This document shows, piece after piece, positions 15,938 through 24,960 of a stretch of DNA of 64,000 nucleotides. The stretch spans positions 6,083,501-6,147,500 of the forward strand of contig NZ_CP053564.1 of the NCBI RefSeq assembly GCF_013155125.1. The letters are read 5' to 3'. The notes beneath the pieces were generated by a model. That model saw only the letters and a list, made by a program, of their open reading frames with translations. It had not been told where the DNA came from and made no database searches. Source of the stretch: Pseudonocardia broussonetiae. GTDB lineage: Bacteria > Actinomycetota > Actinomycetes > Mycobacteriales > Pseudonocardiaceae. Position 1 is the stretch's first letter. Each line of letters begins with the position of its first letter. The translations under genes and the position numbers were made by a program.

Positions 15938-16848
15938 GCGTCAGCGACGTGCCGGAGCTGGAGAGCCTGGGCGGCGGCTTCCACGCCTTCGTCCAGCCCG
16001 ACGGCGGGTGGGGCCTCAACAACGCCGGCGTCTTCACCGGCCGGCGCGGCGCCACCCTGATCGACACGGCGTTCACCGAGAACCGGGGCCGGGGCCTGCA
16101 GGACGCGGTCGCCTCGATCACCGACAGGCCGGTCACCACGATCGTCAACACCCACCACCACGGCGACCACACCTACGCCAACTACCTGTTCGGGTCGGCC
16201 ACCGTCGTCGCGCACCACGCGTGCCGGGAGCGGGTGCTGGCCACCGGCCTCGACACCTGCCGCCTGTTCCCCGGCGTCGAGTGGGGGGACCTGGAGATCG
16301 CCGAGCCGACGGTCACCTTCGACGGTGAGGTCGTCGTGCACTGCGACGACACCCCCGCCCTCGCCCGGCACGTCGGACGCGCGGCCCACACCGTCGAGGA
16401 CGTCTACGTCTGGGTCGCCGAGCGCCGCCTGCTGTTCGCCGGTGACCTCGTCTTCCACGGCGGCACGCCGTTCGTGGTGATGGGCTCGGTCCAGGGACTG
16501 ATCGACACCCTCACCGAGCTCCGCGCCCTCGACGCCGACGTCCTCGTGCCCGGCCACGGCGCCGTCGGCGACCCCGGCCTGATCGAGCCGCAGCTCGCCT
16601 ACCTGCGCCTCGTGCAGGAGCGGGCGCGGGAGGGGTTCGCCGCCGGCCTGCCCCCGCTGGAGGTCGCCCGGCGCACCGACCTCGGCGAGTTCGCGACCTG
16701 GACCGACGCCGAGCGCCTGCCCGCGAACCTGCACCGCGCGTACTCCGAGCTGCGGGGCGAGCCGCCGGGCGTCCTGCTCGACCTCCCGCCGATCGTCGCC
16801 GACATGGTCGCGTTCAACGACGGCCGCCCGCTGCACAGCCTCGCCTGA
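15934..16848 (+). CDS. Metallo-beta-lactamase fold hydrolase
   Basis: A 304-residue zinc hydrolase. The signature THHHGDHT gives H74/H76 and D78/H79, with HTVEDVYVW, LLFAGDLVFHG and LVPGHG supplying later metal ligands. It resembles lactonase/glyoxalase-like MBL proteins found in catabolic operons. Its ATG overlaps the FAH stop by 4 bases. With the Baeyer-Villiger enzyme next to it, hydrolysis of the ester or lactone product is an attractive role but is inference. Confidence 0.87.
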   Translation: MSVSDVPELESLGGGFHAFVQPDGGWGLNNAGVFTGRRGATLIDTAFTENRGRGLQDAVASITDRPVTTIVNTHHHGDHTYANYLFGSATVVAHHACRERVLATGLDTCRLFPGVEWGDLEIAEPTVTFDGEVVVHCDDTPALARHVGRAAHTVEDVYVWVAERRLLFAGDLVFHGGTPFVVMGSVQGLIDTLTELRALDADVLVPGHGAVGDPGLIEPQLAYLRLVQERAREGFAAGLPPLEVARRTDLGEFATWTDAERLPANLHRAYSELRGEPPGVLLDLPPIVADMVAFNDGRPLHSLA

Positions 16849-16883
16849 CCACCCACCCGCCCGTCCCCACCCGGAGGTACACC

Positions 16884-18518
16884 GTGACGCACGTCGACGT
16901 CCTGATCGTGGGCGCCGGTTTCGCCGGCATGCGCGCCCTGCACGTCCTGCGCGGACGCGGACTCAGCGTCCACGTGATCGAGGCCGGTGACGACGTCGGC
17001 GGGACCTGGTACTTCAACCGGTACCCGGGCGCCCGCGTCGACATCGAGAGCCTCGAGTACTCCTACGCGTTCGACGAGGACCTCCAGCAGGAGTGGGAGT
17101 GGCCCGAGCGCTACGCCGCCCAGCCCGACGTGCTGCGCTACCTCCAGCACGTCGCCGACCGCCTCGACCTGCGCCGGGACATCACGTTCGGCCGCCGGGC
17201 CGAGTCCTTCGTCTACGACGAGGACAGCGCGCTCTGGACCGCCACCACCGACCACGGCGAGCAGTGGACCTGCCGCTACCTCGTGCCCGCGGTCGGGTTC
17301 CTGTCCACCGCGTACCTCCCGCGGATCCCCGGCATCGACTCCTTCGGCGGGCGGCTGGTCCACACCGGGCAGTGGCCGCACGAGGGCGTCGACGTCGCGG
17401 GCGAGCGCGTCGCGATCGTCGGGACGGGCGCCACGGGCGTCCAGCTGATCCCGCACCTCGCCCGGGACGCGGCGTCGCTCACGGTGCTGCAGCGCAGCCC
17501 GATGTGGACGGTCCCGCTGCAGAACATCCCGATGCCCGAGGAGTACCAGCGCCGCATCAAGGCGCAGTACCCCGAGCTGCGCCGCCGCGAGCTGGAGGAG
17601 TCCTTCGCCGGCAACTTCCTCGTCGACTTCGACCTGCGCCCGTCGGAGACCCGCAAGGCGTTCGACGTCAGCGCGCAGGAGCGGGAGGCCGAGTACGACT
17701 TCCGCTGGGAGTCGGGCGGGCTCTGCTTCTACATGAGCTTCGCCGACCTCCTGTTCGACCAGGCCGCCAACGACACCCTGCGCGACTACCTCGCCCGCCG
17801 CGTCCGCGAGATCGTCCGCGATCCCGCCACCGCCGACCTGCTGATCCCCACCGACCACCCGCCGCTGACGAAGCGGCTGTGCTGCGACAACGGCTACTTC
17901 GAGGCGTTCAACCAGGAGAACGTGCGGCTCGTCGACACGAAGACCGACCCGATCGCGGAGATCACCCCGACCGGCGTCCGGCTGGAGAGCGGCGCCGAGC
18001 ACGACGTCGACGTCCTGGTCTTCGCCACCGGGTTCGACGCCGGCACCGGTTCGTTGACGAGGCTGAACATCGTCGGTCGCGACGGGCGGACGCTCGCCGA
18101 GCACTGGTCGGGCGGCGCCCGCACCCACCTCGGCCTGATGTCCGACGGGTTCCCGAACCTGTTCCTGCTCGACGGGCCGCTGAGCCCCGCGGCCTTCTTC
18201 TCCCCGCCCCTGCTGTCGGACTACCAGTCCCAGCTCGTCGCCCGGATCATCGAGCGCCTCGACGCCGACGGGACGCGCGCGATCGAGCCCGACCCCGACG
18301 CCGTCACCACCTGGATGGGGCACGTCGACGACATCTGCGCGATGACGCTGCTGCCCAAGGCGAACAGCTGGTGGCTCGGCGCCAACATCCCCGGCAAGCC
18401 CCGCCAGTTCCTCTACTACCTCGGCGGCTTCCCGGAGTACCGGCGCCGCTGCGAGCTGGTCCTCGAGGGCGGGTTCGAGGAGTACCTCCGCGACCGGCAC
18501 AGCGCCGCCGCCCTCTGA
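16884..18518 (+). CDS. Baeyer-Villiger monooxygenase (flavin-dependent)
   Basis: A 544-residue FAD/NADPH enzyme inserting oxygen next to a ketone. Both Rossmann motifs are present, VGAGFAG at 10-16 and VGTGATGVQ at 179-187. They flank the BVMO fingerprint F154-x-G156-x3-H160-x3-W164-P165; GGTWYFNRYPGARVD at 39-53 is also family-typical. GTG 16884 follows GGAGG with 7-base spacing. Located between an MBL hydrolase and an alcohol-dehydrogenase-like SDR, it fits an alcohol-to-ketone-to-ester/lactone-to-acid route. The substrate (alicyclic, terpenoid or aryl ketone) cannot be read from sequence. Confidence 0.92.
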   Translation: MTHVDVLIVGAGFAGMRALHVLRGRGLSVHVIEAGDDVGGTWYFNRYPGARVDIESLEYSYAFDEDLQQEWEWPERYAAQPDVLRYLQHVADRLDLRRDITFGRRAESFVYDEDSALWTATTDHGEQWTCRYLVPAVGFLSTAYLPRIPGIDSFGGRLVHTGQWPHEGVDVAGERVAIVGTGATGVQLIPHLARDAASLTVLQRSPMWTVPLQNIPMPEEYQRRIKAQYPELRRRELEESFAGNFLVDFDLRPSETRKAFDVSAQEREAEYDFRWESGGLCFYMSFADLLFDQAANDTLRDYLARRVREIVRDPATADLLIPTDHPPLTKRLCCDNGYFEAFNQENVRLVDTKTDPIAEITPTGVRLESGAEHDVDVLVFATGFDAGTGSLTRLNIVGRDGRTLAEHWSGGARTHLGLMSDGFPNLFLLDGPLSPAAFFSPPLLSDYQSQLVARIIERLDADGTRAIEPDPDAVTTWMGHVDDICAMTLLPKANSWWLGANIPGKPRQFLYYLGGFPEYRRRCELVLEGGFEEYLRDRHSAAAL

Positions 18519-18552
18519 CCGCCCACCACCCCCCCACACAGGAGCACCCACC

Positions 18553-19401
18553 ATGGGTCAGTTCGACGGGCGAGTCGCCCTCATCACCGGCGCGGCGCGC
18601 GGGCAGGGCCGGGCGCACGCCCTGCGCCTGGCCGACGAGGGCGCCGACATCATCGCGATCGACATCTGCGCCGACCTGCCGACGGTGCCGTACCCGCTGG
18701 CCACCGAGGACGACCTCGGCGTCACGGTCAAGGAGGTGCTGGACCGGGGCCGGCGCATCGCGGCGTTCCGGGCCGACACCCGCGACTACGCGCGGATGGA
18801 GGCCGTCGTCGCCGAGGCCGTGGCGGACCTCGGCCGCATCGACATCGTGGTCGTCAACGCCGGGGTCGAGAGCTTCACGCCGATCTGGGAGATGACGCCC
18901 GAGCAGTGGAACGAGGTCGTCGACGTCAACCTCACCGGGGCGTTCAACACCGTCCGCACCGTGCTGCCCACGCTGATGAGCCAGGGACCGGGCTCGTCGA
19001 TCACGCTGATCAGCTCGGCCGCCGGCCTCGCCGCCTTCCCCAACCTCGGGCACTACACCGCCTCGAAGCACGGGGTGACCGGGCTGATGCGCAGCCTCGC
19101 CACCGAGCTCGCCCCGCACGGCATCCGCGCCAACTCGGTGCACCCGACCGCGGTCGACACGCCGATGATCCAGAACGACGCGATGAAGGCCCTGCTCGGC
19201 GTCGCGGACAAGGCGGGGGCGGACGCGGCCCTGCAGACCCTCAACGCCCTGCCCGTCCCGTACGTGGAGTCGGTCGACGTCACGAACGTGGTCGCGTTCC
19301 TGTCCTCCGACGCCGCCCGCTACATCACCGGGGCGACGATCCCGGTCGACGCCGGCAGCTCACTCCCCTACCGGATCCCGCACGCCGTCGGGGTGGCGTA
19401 G
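18553..19401 (+). CDS. Mycofactocin-coupled short-chain dehydrogenase
   Basis: A 282-residue SDR with TGAARGQGRAHA at 12-23, NAG at 102-104 and the catalytic S154/155, Y168 and K172. The long insert after the second strand (DICADLPTVPYPLATEDDL, 37-55) is the mark of the SDR subfamily that holds NAD tightly and passes electrons to mycofactocin. It would oxidise the alcohol precursor of the ketone used by the upstream monooxygenase (inference). Mycofactocin biosynthesis genes are not in the window and must be encoded elsewhere if this holds. AGGAG precedes the ATG. Confidence 0.88.
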   Translation: MGQFDGRVALITGAARGQGRAHALRLADEGADIIAIDICADLPTVPYPLATEDDLGVTVKEVLDRGRRIAAFRADTRDYARMEAVVAEAVADLGRIDIVVVNAGVESFTPIWEMTPEQWNEVVDVNLTGAFNTVRTVLPTLMSQGPGSSITLISSAAGLAAFPNLGHYTASKHGVTGLMRSLATELAPHGIRANSVHPTAVDTPMIQNDAMKALLGVADKAGADAALQTLNALPVPYVESVDVTNVVAFLSSDAARYITGATIPVDAGSSLPYRIPHAVGVA

Positions 19402-19540
19402 TCACGGGACCGCTCCAGGGTGTTGCACGACGCCGGGGGCTCTCCTGGGTGGCGGCCGCCGTGGTCCACGATGGCGGGGTGCCCCCGTCATCGGCTCCAC
19501 CCCGGATGCTCGCCGGACCCATGATGATCAGGACCGGAGG

Positions 19541-22054
19541 ATGACCGTCGAGGAGGCACCGGCGCCCGTCAGGGGCCTGACCGGGGCCGAGGCCGACCTC
19601 CGACGACGGCAGGGCGAGGCCAACACGGCGGTCGGCGGCACCTCGCGCACCTACGCCACGATCCTGCGCACCAACGTGTTCTCCTTCTACAACTCGATCC
19701 TGTTCGCCCTGGGCGCCACGCTGCTGGCACTGGGCCGCTACGACGACGCGCTGATCAGCGTCGGGCTCGGCCTGGTCAACGCCCTGATCAGCGCCAGCCA
19801 GGAGATCCGGGCCAAGCGCAAGCTCGACCGGCTGCAGCTGCTCGACCGCACGCCGGTCGTCGTCGTCCGCGACGGCCGGGAGATCGAGGTCGCCCCGGAG
19901 ACGGTCGTGCGCGGCGACGTCGTCCGGGTCCGGCCGGGCGACCAGATCGTCGTCGACGGGCCGCTGCTCGACGGTGGCCGGGTGGAGGCGGACGAGTCGC
20001 TGCTCACCGGCGAGTCCGACCCCGTCGCCAAGGAACCCGGCGACGACCTGCGCTCGGGCAGCCTCTGCGTCGACGGCGACGGCCACCAGCTCGCCCGCGA
20101 CGTCGGCGCCGCCAGCTACGCGGGCCGGCTGACCACCGAGGCGCGCGCGAACACCACCGACACCACACCGCTGCAGCGGCGCATCGAGTTCGTCGTCCGC
20201 CTCGTCATGGCCCTGGTCGTGTTGATGAGCGGCGCCATCCTCGCCCAGGCCGCGCTGGAGGGGTTCAGCCTGCTGCGCGTCGTCCAGATCACCGCGGTGC
20301 TGTCCGGCCTGGTGCCCTACGGGCTGTTCTTCCTCATCGCCGTCGCCTACACCGCGGGCGCCGCCCGGATCGCCGGGCTCGGGGCGCTGGTGCAGCAGGT
20401 CAACGCGGTCGAGTCGGTCAGCAACGTCGACGTCGTGTGCACCGACAAGACCGGCACCCTGACCACCGGCCGGTTGACGCTCGAAGAGGTCGAGCCGGTC
20501 GGCGCCGGCACCGCCTCCACCGACGACGCACTCGGCGCGTTCGCCCGCAGCGTCACCACCCCGAACCTGACGACGGCCGCCCTGGCCGCCGCGCTGCCGG
20601 GCGAGGCGTGGGTCGTCCGCGACGAGATCCCGTTCAGCTCCTCGCTGCGCTGGTCCGGGCTCGTGACCGACGAGGGCACGTGGGTCCTCGGCGCCCCGGA
20701 CGCCCTCGCCCCGCACCTGGCCGGACCCCCGCTCACCGCGGACGTCGACGCGCGCACCTCCCTCGGGCTGCGCGTCCTCGTCCTGGCCCGGGCCACCGAT
20801 CCCACCGCCGGCCTGCGCGGCACCGGCGGTCGCCCGGCGCTGCCGGCGCTCCAGCCGGTGTCGGTCGTCGCCCTCTCCGACGAGCTGCGAGCCGAGGTCG
20901 TCGAGACCATCAGCCGCTTCCAGGAGAACGGTGTCGCGCTCAAGGTGCTCTCCGGCGACGACCCGCGCACCGTCGCCGCGCTCGCCACGCAGGCGGGGCT
21001 CGACGCTCGCGAGCCCGTCGCCGGAGCCGACATCGACGGCCTCGACGACCCCGCCCTCGACCGGGTCGTCGCCCGCACCACGGTGTTCGGCCGCGTCGCG
21101 CCCGAGCACAAGGAACGCATCGTCGCCTCCCTGCGCCGCCAGGGCGGCTACGTCGCGATGATCGGCGACGGCGTCAACGACGCCCGCGCGCTCAAGGCCG
21201 CCCACGTGGGCGTGGCCATGCGCAGCGGCAGCGCCGTCACCCGCGACGTCGCCGACATCGTCCTCGTCGACGACTCCTTCGCCGCGCTCCTGCCCGCCCA
21301 GCGCGAGGGCCGGAAGATCATCAACGGGATCGCGGTCTCGATGTACGTCTTCCTCACCCGCGTCGCCACCCAGGGGGTGGTCATCCTCGCCGTCACGATG
21401 CTCGGGCTCGGGTTCCCCTACTCCCCCACGCAGGTCGGGCTGACCCTGCTGACCGTCGGCGTCCCCACGCTGTTCCTCACCTTCTGGGCCCGGCACACCC
21501 CACCCGACGAGCACCTGCTGGCCAACCTCGGCCGGTTCGTCATCCCCGCCGCGATCATCACCGCCGGGTTCGGCACCGCCGTCTACGCGTTCCTCTACCA
21601 GGAGATCACCCAGGGCTTCACGACCGGGCGCACCCCGGCCGACGTGATCGCGTCCTTCGAGAGCTACACCGGCCTCACCTTCGGCACCGACGCGGACTTC
21701 GCCGAGGCCTCCGCCACCCTCGGCGCCCAGACCGGCCTGTCCACGTTCGTCAGCCTGGCCTCGTTCGGCCTCATCCTGTTCCTCCTCCCACCCACCCGCT
21801 TCTTCGCCGCCTGGATCCGCCCCGTGCCCGACAAGCGCCCCGCCGTGCTCGTGGCCGTGCTCGTGGCCGCGTTCGTCGGCGTGCTGTTCACCCCGGCGCT
21901 GTCGGACTACTTCGGGCTCACCGGTCCGGCCGCCCCCGTCTTCGTCGCCGTCCTGCCCGCGCTCGTGCTGTGGTTCGGGGTGCTCACCGTCGCCTACCGC
22001 GTCCGGCTGCTCGATCGCGTGCTCGGCCTCGACGAGCCGGCCACGGCGGAGTAG
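19541..22054 (+). CDS. ctpE: P-type cation-transporting ATPase, CtpE-like
   Basis: An 837-residue membrane pump. The phosphorylated aspartate D302 lies in DKTGTLT, the actuator TGES loop is near residue 165, and the hinge GDGVNDARALKAAHVG is near 542. About ten transmembrane segments occur, two before the actuator, two before the P-domain and six at the C-terminus. Overall it matches mycobacterial CtpE, a calcium importer for envelope maintenance. AGGA at 19530-19533 supports the ATG; the GGAGG abutting it is too close to act. It appears monocistronic. Ion specificity is by family resemblance only. Confidence 0.87.
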   Translation: MTVEEAPAPVRGLTGAEADLRRRQGEANTAVGGTSRTYATILRTNVFSFYNSILFALGATLLALGRYDDALISVGLGLVNALISASQEIRAKRKLDRLQLLDRTPVVVVRDGREIEVAPETVVRGDVVRVRPGDQIVVDGPLLDGGRVEADESLLTGESDPVAKEPGDDLRSGSLCVDGDGHQLARDVGAASYAGRLTTEARANTTDTTPLQRRIEFVVRLVMALVVLMSGAILAQAALEGFSLLRVVQITAVLSGLVPYGLFFLIAVAYTAGAARIAGLGALVQQVNAVESVSNVDVVCTDKTGTLTTGRLTLEEVEPVGAGTASTDDALGAFARSVTTPNLTTAALAAALPGEAWVVRDEIPFSSSLRWSGLVTDEGTWVLGAPDALAPHLAGPPLTADVDARTSLGLRVLVLARATDPTAGLRGTGGRPALPALQPVSVVALSDELRAEVVETISRFQENGVALKVLSGDDPRTVAALATQAGLDAREPVAGADIDGLDDPALDRVVARTTVFGRVAPEHKERIVASLRRQGGYVAMIGDGVNDARALKAAHVGVAMRSGSAVTRDVADIVLVDDSFAALLPAQREGRKIINGIAVSMYVFLTRVATQGVVILAVTMLGLGFPYSPTQVGLTLLTVGVPTLFLTFWARHTPPDEHLLANLGRFVIPAAIITAGFGTAVYAFLYQEITQGFTTGRTPADVIASFESYTGLTFGTDADFAEASATLGAQTGLSTFVSLASFGLILFLLPPTRFFAAWIRPVPDKRPAVLVAVLVAAFVGVLFTPALSDYFGLTGPAAPVFVAVLPALVLWFGVLTVAYRVRLLDRVLGLDEPATAE

Positions 22055-22271
22055 ACGGCGTCGGCGGGGCCACCACCGGCGGCCCGCACGACCCCCGACT
22101 ACGCGGCACCGCCGGTACTGCTGCCCGGGAGCTCCACCTCGTCGGTGACGATCAGCTGTGTGGCGTCGCGGACGCAGATCACGGCCGGGATGCCGTACTC
22201 GGGATCGAACGAACGACGCCCCCCACCTCCGGAGTGCATGACACGATACGCGGCAGGAACGGAGGCAACCC

Positions 22272-22472
22272 ATGACGACAACACCGCAGCAGCCAGACGG
22301 GTGGCCGGCCGATGACTTCATCTCCACCGAGGAGCTCGTTCGACGCCAGGGGGTCCGACCCCTGACGTCGGTGACCGACCTGGCGGCCGATATCGACCCG
22401 TTCGAGTCCGACGAGGAGTACGACGAGTTCCTCGCCGACCTCTACGCCTCCCGGCGCGCCGACAGCGCGTGA
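22272..22472 (+). CDS. Putative antitoxin of a VapBC-like module
   Basis: A 66-residue acidic protein whose C-terminal half (DIDPFESDEEYDEFLADLY, ~40-58) is strongly negative, as expected of a segment that wraps a basic PIN toxin. No AbrB, RHH or Phd DNA-binding fold is recognisable. Its position directly before the PIN gene with a 4-base overlap is the main evidence. An AGGAACGGAGG site precedes the ATG. Confidence 0.72.
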   Translation: MTTTPQQPDGWPADDFISTEELVRRQGVRPLTSVTDLAADIDPFESDEEYDEFLADLYASRRADSA

Positions 22473-22870
22473 GCCTCGTCGTCCTCGACACCGACGTCGC
22501 CTCCGCGGTCCTGCGTCGTCGGACCCCGGACGGCCTGTCCGCCCGGCTCGCCGGGCAGCTCCCGGCCATCACCTTCGTCACCCTCGGCGAGCTGACGAAG
22601 TGGACGCTCGTCCGGCGCTGGGGCCCGCGCAGCCTGGCCACGATGCAGACCTTCCTGGCCGGGCTCGTGATCCTCCCCTACGACCGACGTGTCGCCACCC
22701 GCTGGGGCGAGCTCCAGGCCTTCGCGCAGCTCCGCGGACGACCGAGACCGGCCAACGACACGTGGATCGCCGCCTGCTGCCTCGTCCGCGGCCTCCCGCT
22801 GGCCACGTTCAACATCAAGGACTTCTCGGACTACGAGCAGCACGAAGGGCTCGAACTCATCCGCGAGTGA
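22469..22870 (+). CDS. vapC: PIN-domain ribonuclease toxin (VapC-like)
   Basis: A 133-residue PIN protein. The acidic Mg2+ site can be read as D7 (LDTDVAS), E41 (TLGELTKW), D97 (ANDTWIAA) and D118 (NIKDFSDY). VapC toxins cut tRNA or rRNA to stop translation. GTG 22469 overlaps the antitoxin stop (GTGA), implying coupled translation. The gene ends at the border of the repeat/IS region, suggesting a mobile neighbourhood. The specific RNA target is unknown. Confidence 0.9.
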   Translation: MSLVVLDTDVASAVLRRRTPDGLSARLAGQLPAITFVTLGELTKWTLVRRWGPRSLATMQTFLAGLVILPYDRRVATRWGELQAFAQLRGRPRPANDTWIAACCLVRGLPLATFNIKDFSDYEQHEGLELIRE

Positions 22871-22899
22871 TCCCTCGTTCCGCAGGGGATCACACACGC

Positions 22900-23069
22900 T
22901 CCACCACGTCCCCGGCGACCTCCTGCCCGCCGTCCGGTTCCGCACCGACCGGAGCCGGATCACCAGCGCACGCCTGCTCGTTGCAGGCAACCGGGCCGCG
23001 GTCACCACCACGCTCTACGCCCTCCGCGCCCACCAGCTCGAGGACGGCTGGTTCGACGAGGTCGAGTAG
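22900..23069 (+). pseudogene. Possible gene fragment
   Basis: The frame ending at 23069 reads a plausible protein tail (SARLLVAGNRAAVTTTLYAL, then a stop after DGWFDEVE) with no start or ribosome site of its own; its upstream part runs through the vapC gene in another frame. It may be the remnant of a gene cut off by the vapBC insertion. I do not recognise the family. Confidence 0.25.
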
Positions 23070-23152
23070 CGGAGTGGATCCAACCCTGCCCAGCAGAGCT
23101 CGCGTCACTTCAGGCCATGTCAACAAGAGTCCCCTTCTGACACATCTCGCTC

Positions 23153-23216
23153 TGCACCTGCCACGTGTGACGTCACGACCCTCTCGACGACCGTGAGGGC
23201 GAACTCTCCGCGATCA
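23153..23216. repeat. Degenerate 64-bp hairpin repeat
   Basis: The right arm and centre match the 64-bp hairpin family and end in GATCA, but the left arm is eroded. First member of the cluster that fills the gene-free stretch 23070-23651. Confidence 0.5.
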
Positions 23217-23234
23217 CCGGCGCCGAGCGGGTCA

Positions 23235-23298
23235 TGATCGGCGGGACTGTGACGTCACGGCCCTCTCGACGACCGTGGGGGCGCACTTCCGACGATCA
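23235..23298. repeat. 64-bp hairpin repeat, full copy
   Basis: Starts TGATCG and ends GATCA; the outer ~26 bases on each side are imperfectly complementary around a short CTCTCGACG centre. Same length as the other complete copies. Confidence 0.8.
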
Positions 23299-23344
23299 CC
23301 GCCGTCGATCGGGGCGGGAGCGGCGACCTCGGGTGCGCACTTCC

Positions 23345-23575
23345 GATGATCATGCCGGGACGCCCGGTTCCAGGGGGCCGCGTGGGCGGGGAGCGACTCC
23401 CACGCCCGGTCAGCCGTTCCCGCCGCGGCTGGTCAATCGGCGATCGTGGGGAGTGTGACGTCACGGTCGGTTGGACGACCGTGGTGGTGCGGTCCCGGGG
23501 ACCACCGCCGCCGGTTCACGTCGTGATCGTCAGGAGTGCGACCTCACGGTCCTCCCGGCGACCGTGGGGGCGCAC
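23345..23575 (+). repeat. Left copy of a diverged ~230-bp duplication flanking the IS
   Basis: This segment and 24972-25195 share the same order of landmarks: GATCATGCC, a CGCCCGGT-rich stretch, a hairpin repeat, CCGCCGCCGGTTC, and TGATCGTCAGGA. They differ at many positions, so the duplication looks older than the IS insertion. Confidence 0.6.
23441..23504. repeat. 64-bp hairpin repeat, diverged
   Basis: Begins CGATCG and ends GGACCA, so both tips differ from consensus, but the length and the central CACGGTC...GACCGTGG are kept. Confidence 0.6.
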
Positions 23576-23587
23576 TCTCGCCGATCA
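23524..23587. repeat. 64-bp hairpin repeat, best palindrome
   Basis: Arms of about 27 bases pair with roughly five mismatches; tips are TGATCGTCAGGAGTGCG and the complement of CGCACTCTCGCCGATCA. A useful type copy for the family. Confidence 0.85.
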
Positions 23588-23605
23588 CCGGCGCCGTTCA
23601 GGTCG

Positions 23606-23651
23606 TGATCGGCGGGAGTGTGACCTCACGGTCCTCCCGGCGACCCTGGCG
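23606..23651. repeat. 64-bp hairpin repeat, left 46 bases (interrupted by the IS)
   Basis: Begins TGATCGGCGGGAGTGTG and stops at the IS boundary. The missing 18 bases are found after the IS at 24961-24978; 46+18 restores exactly 64. Confidence 0.8.
23624..23651 (+). repeat. 28-bp direct repeat, left of the IS
   Basis: Identical to 24933-24960 on the other side of the IS481-family element (from CCTCACGGTC to CCCTGGCG). It looks like a target duplication but is longer than usual for the family. Confidence 0.85.
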
Positions 23652-24932
23652 TGTTCTGACCGGTGACTTGTCGGACGTGATGTACCGGGGACTTGTCGGA
23701 CACCTGAGCGCGGATGCTGACCGGCATGCCGCTGAAGGTGATGGACGTCGTGGAGCAACGTTTAGCGGTCCTGTTAGAACCGGGCTGGTCCGGGCGCACG
23801 GTCCGGGAGGTGTGTCGCCGGCACGGGATCAGCCCGGACACCTTCTACGCCTGGAAACAGCGCTATGACACCGATGGGTTGGCCGGGTTGGCGCCGCGTT
23901 CGCGGCGCCCGGGCAGTTCCCCGGCCCAGCTCGACGCTGCGCTCGAGGACCGGATCGTGGCGTTGCGCAAGGCCCACGGCTGGGGGCCGGTGAAGATCCG
24001 CGACGCGCTGCGCCGGGAAGGGCTGGTCGTGCCGGCCTCGTCCACGGTCCAGCAGGCGCTGGCCCGACGCGGGATCCTCACTCCCCGCCCGCGACGGGCC
24101 CGCCCCGCCGGGCCGGGCCACCGGTTCGAACGCTCGGCGAGCAACCAGCTGTGGCAGATCGACGGCGCGATGCACCACCTCGCCGACCGCAGCCCCTACT
24201 GGACGGTGGAGGTGATCGACGACCACTCCCGGTTTTGCCCGGCCATCACCGTCGGACCGGGCCTGACCGGGCACCTGACCTGGTCCACGGTCTGCACCGC
24301 GGTCGCCCTCTACGGAGTCCCGGAATGGATCCTCACCGACAACGGTCGCTGTTTCACCGGGCGCCTGCACGGCGACGAGGTCAGCTTCGAACGCCGGGTC
24401 AAAGCCGCCGGGATCTGCCTGACCCATTCCCGCCCTTACCACCCCCAGACCTGCGGGAAGGTCGAGCGCCTGCACCACACCCAACGGGTGTGGTTGGCCC
24501 GCCACCCCGTCCCGGCCACCCTGGCCCAGGCCGGCGAGCTGTTCAGGATGTTCCGCCGCCACTACAACACCGAACGCCCCCACCAGGCCCTGCACGGAGC
24601 CACTCCCGCCGAGGTCTACCGACCCGGCCTGGGGATCGAGCTGCCCGCGGTCGATCTCGAACCCGCCGACCACACCCCACCGGGCTGTCTGCGCCGCAAG
24701 ACCCGCCCCTGCGGGGCGTTCACCTACGCCGGGACCTCGTTGAGCGTCGGCGAGAAATGGGGTGGGGTCACCATCGGAGTCCTACGCGAACACGGCCGGC
24801 TGCACGCCTTCTACGGCAGCAGCCTGCTAGACACCTTCCTCGTGGGCAGTGCACTGCCCACACCCACCCGCTGAAACCCCGTGTCCGACATGTCCCCGGC
24901 ACCTAACGTCCGACATCACCTCGGTCAGAACA
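23652..24932 (+). mobile_element. IS481-family insertion sequence
   Basis: A 1281-bp element bounded by imperfect terminal inverted repeats beginning TGTTCTGACCG. The ~55 terminal bases at each end also share an internal TGTCGGACGT and a CCGGGGAC.TGTCGGACAC block, probably transposase-binding sites. It carries one transposase gene and sits inside a 64-bp hairpin repeat. Confidence 0.9.
23714..24874 (+). CDS. IS481-family DDE transposase
   Basis: A 386-residue transposase (382 if the ATG at 23726 is used). A helix-turn-helix near residues 20-55 (VREVCRRHGISPDTFYAWKQRY) precedes an rve integrase core. The DDE residues are in LWQIDGAMHH, WILTDNGRCF and GKVERLHHT. No frameshift or stop is seen, so the element may be active. 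A C-terminal beta-rich segment follows the YNTERPHQALHGATPAEVY motif. Confidence 0.93.
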   Translation: MLTGMPLKVMDVVEQRLAVLLEPGWSGRTVREVCRRHGISPDTFYAWKQRYDTDGLAGLAPRSRRPGSSPAQLDAALEDRIVALRKAHGWGPVKIRDALRREGLVVPASSTVQQALARRGILTPRPRRARPAGPGHRFERSASNQLWQIDGAMHHLADRSPYWTVEVIDDHSRFCPAITVGPGLTGHLTWSTVCTAVALYGVPEWILTDNGRCFTGRLHGDEVSFERRVKAAGICLTHSRPYHPQTCGKVERLHHTQRVWLARHPVPATLAQAGELFRMFRRHYNTERPHQALHGATPAEVYRPGLGIELPAVDLEPADHTPPGCLRRKTRPCGAFTYAGTSLSVGEKWGGVTIGVLREHGRLHAFYGSSLLDTFLVGSALPTPTR

Positions 24933-24960
24933 CCTCACGGTCCTCCCGGCGACCCTGGCG
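24933..24960 (+). repeat. 28-bp direct repeat, right of the IS
   Basis: Exact copy of 23624-23651. Together with 24961-24978 it rebuilds the right end of the interrupted hairpin repeat. Confidence 0.85.

Noticed and set aside
22099..22239. 46-codon minus-strand frame before the vapBC-like pair
   Set aside because: No ribosome site and no recognised family; the sequence looks protein-like in part but evidence is too thin to call a gene.
19325..22327. 1000-codon minus-strand open frame opposite the P-type ATPase
   Set aside because: Low-complexity antisense shadow of the ATPase gene; no homologous motifs.
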